Assembly (NCBI GenBank): GCA_027325905.1 | Contig: DAIEEM010000261.1 | Coordinates: forward strand, 1-6,330 | Length of the DNA stretch: 6,330 bases | Reading direction: 5' to 3' | Source: Rhodocyclaceae bacterium | GTDB taxonomy: Bacteria > Pseudomonadota > Gammaproteobacteria > Burkholderiales > Rhodocyclaceae | In this document: in pieces, positions 5,392 through 6,330 of the stretch | Position numbering within the stretch: the stretch's first letter is position 1 | How the letters are laid out: each line of letters begins with the position of its first letter | The notes under the pieces: model-generated | The model's database searches: none | What the model saw: only the letters and a program-made list of their open reading frames with translations | What the model was told of the DNA's origin: nothing | Translations under genes and position numbers: made by a program

Positions 5392-6330
5392 ATGCCCAGC
5401 CGCCGCCGCGCTCTCGCCGTCATCGCCGCCCTTGCCGTCTTGGCGGCGGCGAGCCTGCTGTTGAGCCTGGCGGTCGGCAGCGTTTCGCTCGGCATCGCGG
5501 ACGTGCTGGCGGCGCTGGGCCTGGGCGGCGACAGCCAGGGCATGGCCGCCGAAGTCGTGCGCAACCTGCGCCTGCCGCGCACGCTAGGCGCCTTCGCCTG
5601 CGGCGGCCTGCTGGCGCTGGCCGGCGCCCTGATGCAAGTGCTGCTAAGGAACCCGCTCGCCGATCCGTACATCCTCGGCATCTCCGGCGGCGCCGCCGTC
5701 GGCGCGCTGGCGGCGATGCTGGCCGGACTGGCGCTGGCCTTCGTGAACCTCGGCGCCTTCGCTGGCAGCTTCCTCGCCACGCTGCTGGTGTTCGGCCTCG
5801 CCCACGGCGACAGCAGTTGGACGCGCACGCGCCTGCTGCTCACCGGCGTCATCGTCGCCGCAGGCTGCGGCGCCGTCGTCGCGTTGATCCTCTCGGTGGC
5901 GCCCGAGCAAAGCCTGCACGGCATGCTCTACTGGCTGATGGGCGACGCCGGCCAGATCGTCGATCCGCGGCCGGCGCTGGCCGTGCTGGCGCTCGGGCTG
6001 ATCGCCACGCTGCCCGTCGCGCGCGAGCTGAACCTGCTGGCGCGCGGCGACGCGCTGGCGAGCGCGCTCGGCGTCGTCGTGCCGCGCCTGAAGCGCGTCG
6101 TTTATGTCTTGGCCTCGCTGTTCACGGCGGTGGCCGTCACCACGGCCGGCAGCATCGGCTTCATCGGCCTGGTGGTGCCGCACCTGGTGCGGCTCGCCGT
6201 CGGCAACGACCAGCGCCTGCTGCTGCCCGCCGCGGCGCTCGCCGGCGGCAGCCTGCTGGTGCTCGCCGACACGCTGGCGCGCACCGTCGTCGCGCCGACG
6301 CAGTTGCCGGTCGGCGTGCTCACCGCGCTG
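5392..6330 (+). CDS. btuC: BtuC/FecCD-family ABC transporter permease (cobalamin uptake), partial at window end
   Basis: The frame is open from the ATG at 5392 to the window edge, showing 313 residues. BtuC-type permeases run about 325-350, so only the last 15-30 residues are missing. It is a polytopic inner-membrane protein forming the channel of a B12 or siderophore importer. Family marks are RNLRLPRTLGAFACGG (57-72), MQVLLRNPLADPYILGISGG (81-100), YWLMGD in the middle, and GSIGFIGLVVPHLVRL (253-268), which holds the loop that contacts the ATPase. Near the edge are LADTLARTVV and the partial PVGVLTAL, normally followed by GAPFF. The start is six bases after the btuB stop, with no strong Shine-Dalgarno, so coupling to btuB is likely. 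The FecCD family includes iron-siderophore permeases, but the riboswitch and btuB favour cobalamin. BtuD and BtuF partners would be expected to the right. Confidence 0.93.
   Translation, partial: MPSRRRALAVIAALAVLAAASLLLSLAVGSVSLGIADVLAALGLGGDSQGMAAEVVRNLRLPRTLGAFACGGLLALAGALMQVLLRNPLADPYILGISGGAAVGALAAMLAGLALAFVNLGAFAGSFLATLLVFGLAHGDSSWTRTRLLLTGVIVAAGCGAVVALILSVAPEQSLHGMLYWLMGDAGQIVDPRPALAVLALGLIATLPVARELNLLARGDALASALGVVVPRLKRVVYVLASLFTAVAVTTAGSIGFIGLVVPHLVRLAVGNDQRLLLPAAALAGGSLLVLADTLARTVVAPTQLPVGVLTAL

Noticed and set aside
1..6330. tRNA, rRNA, CRISPR array, insertion sequence or attachment site
   Set aside because: No cloverleaf, rRNA motif, regularly spaced repeats, transposase or terminal inverted repeats were found, including around the remnants at 1-601.

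Overview
The window comes from a GC-rich proteobacterium, most likely a betaproteobacterium. The block ZapB-like gene, zapA and 6S RNA is the arrangement typical of beta- and gammaproteobacteria. Codon use is strongly GC-biased in every intact gene. The presence of menA next to a ubiE-type methyltransferase points to a lineage that makes menaquinone, which is less common among betaproteobacteria than ubiquinone alone. I cannot name the genus from this sequence.

Layout. Two transcription units diverge from a control region at about 3066-3190. Leftward (minus strand) come a small ZapB-like coiled-coil gene, zapA, the 6S RNA gene ssrS with a strong intrinsic terminator, then ubiE/menG and menA, overlapping by four bases. 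Beyond menA, positions 1-601 hold only gene remnants on the same strand. One is a HEPN-domain protein, truncated at both ends and with a one-base frameshift. It runs directly into the start of a type I restriction-modification methyltransferase subunit (HsdM) that has lost its own start codon and leaves the window at position 1.

Rightward (plus strand) are a complete cobalamin riboswitch, a BtuB-type TonB-dependent outer-membrane receptor and, six bases after it, a BtuC/FecCD-type ABC permease cut off by the window end. This is a vitamin B12 uptake operon: the receptor brings corrinoid across the outer membrane, the permease across the inner membrane, and the riboswitch should shut the operon off when cobalamin is plentiful. 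The ATPase and binding protein probably lie just past the right edge.

The most unusual point is in the riboswitch leader. The stretch just before the btuB start codon repeats, in order, pieces of the riboswitch core (an exact 14-base and an exact 9-base match), with the presumed Shine-Dalgarno sequence embedded in the second copy. I found no wholly new multigene system. The other points of interest are the remnant region at the left edge, the terminator placed directly against ubiE, and the probable menaquinone-specific ubiE-menA pair.
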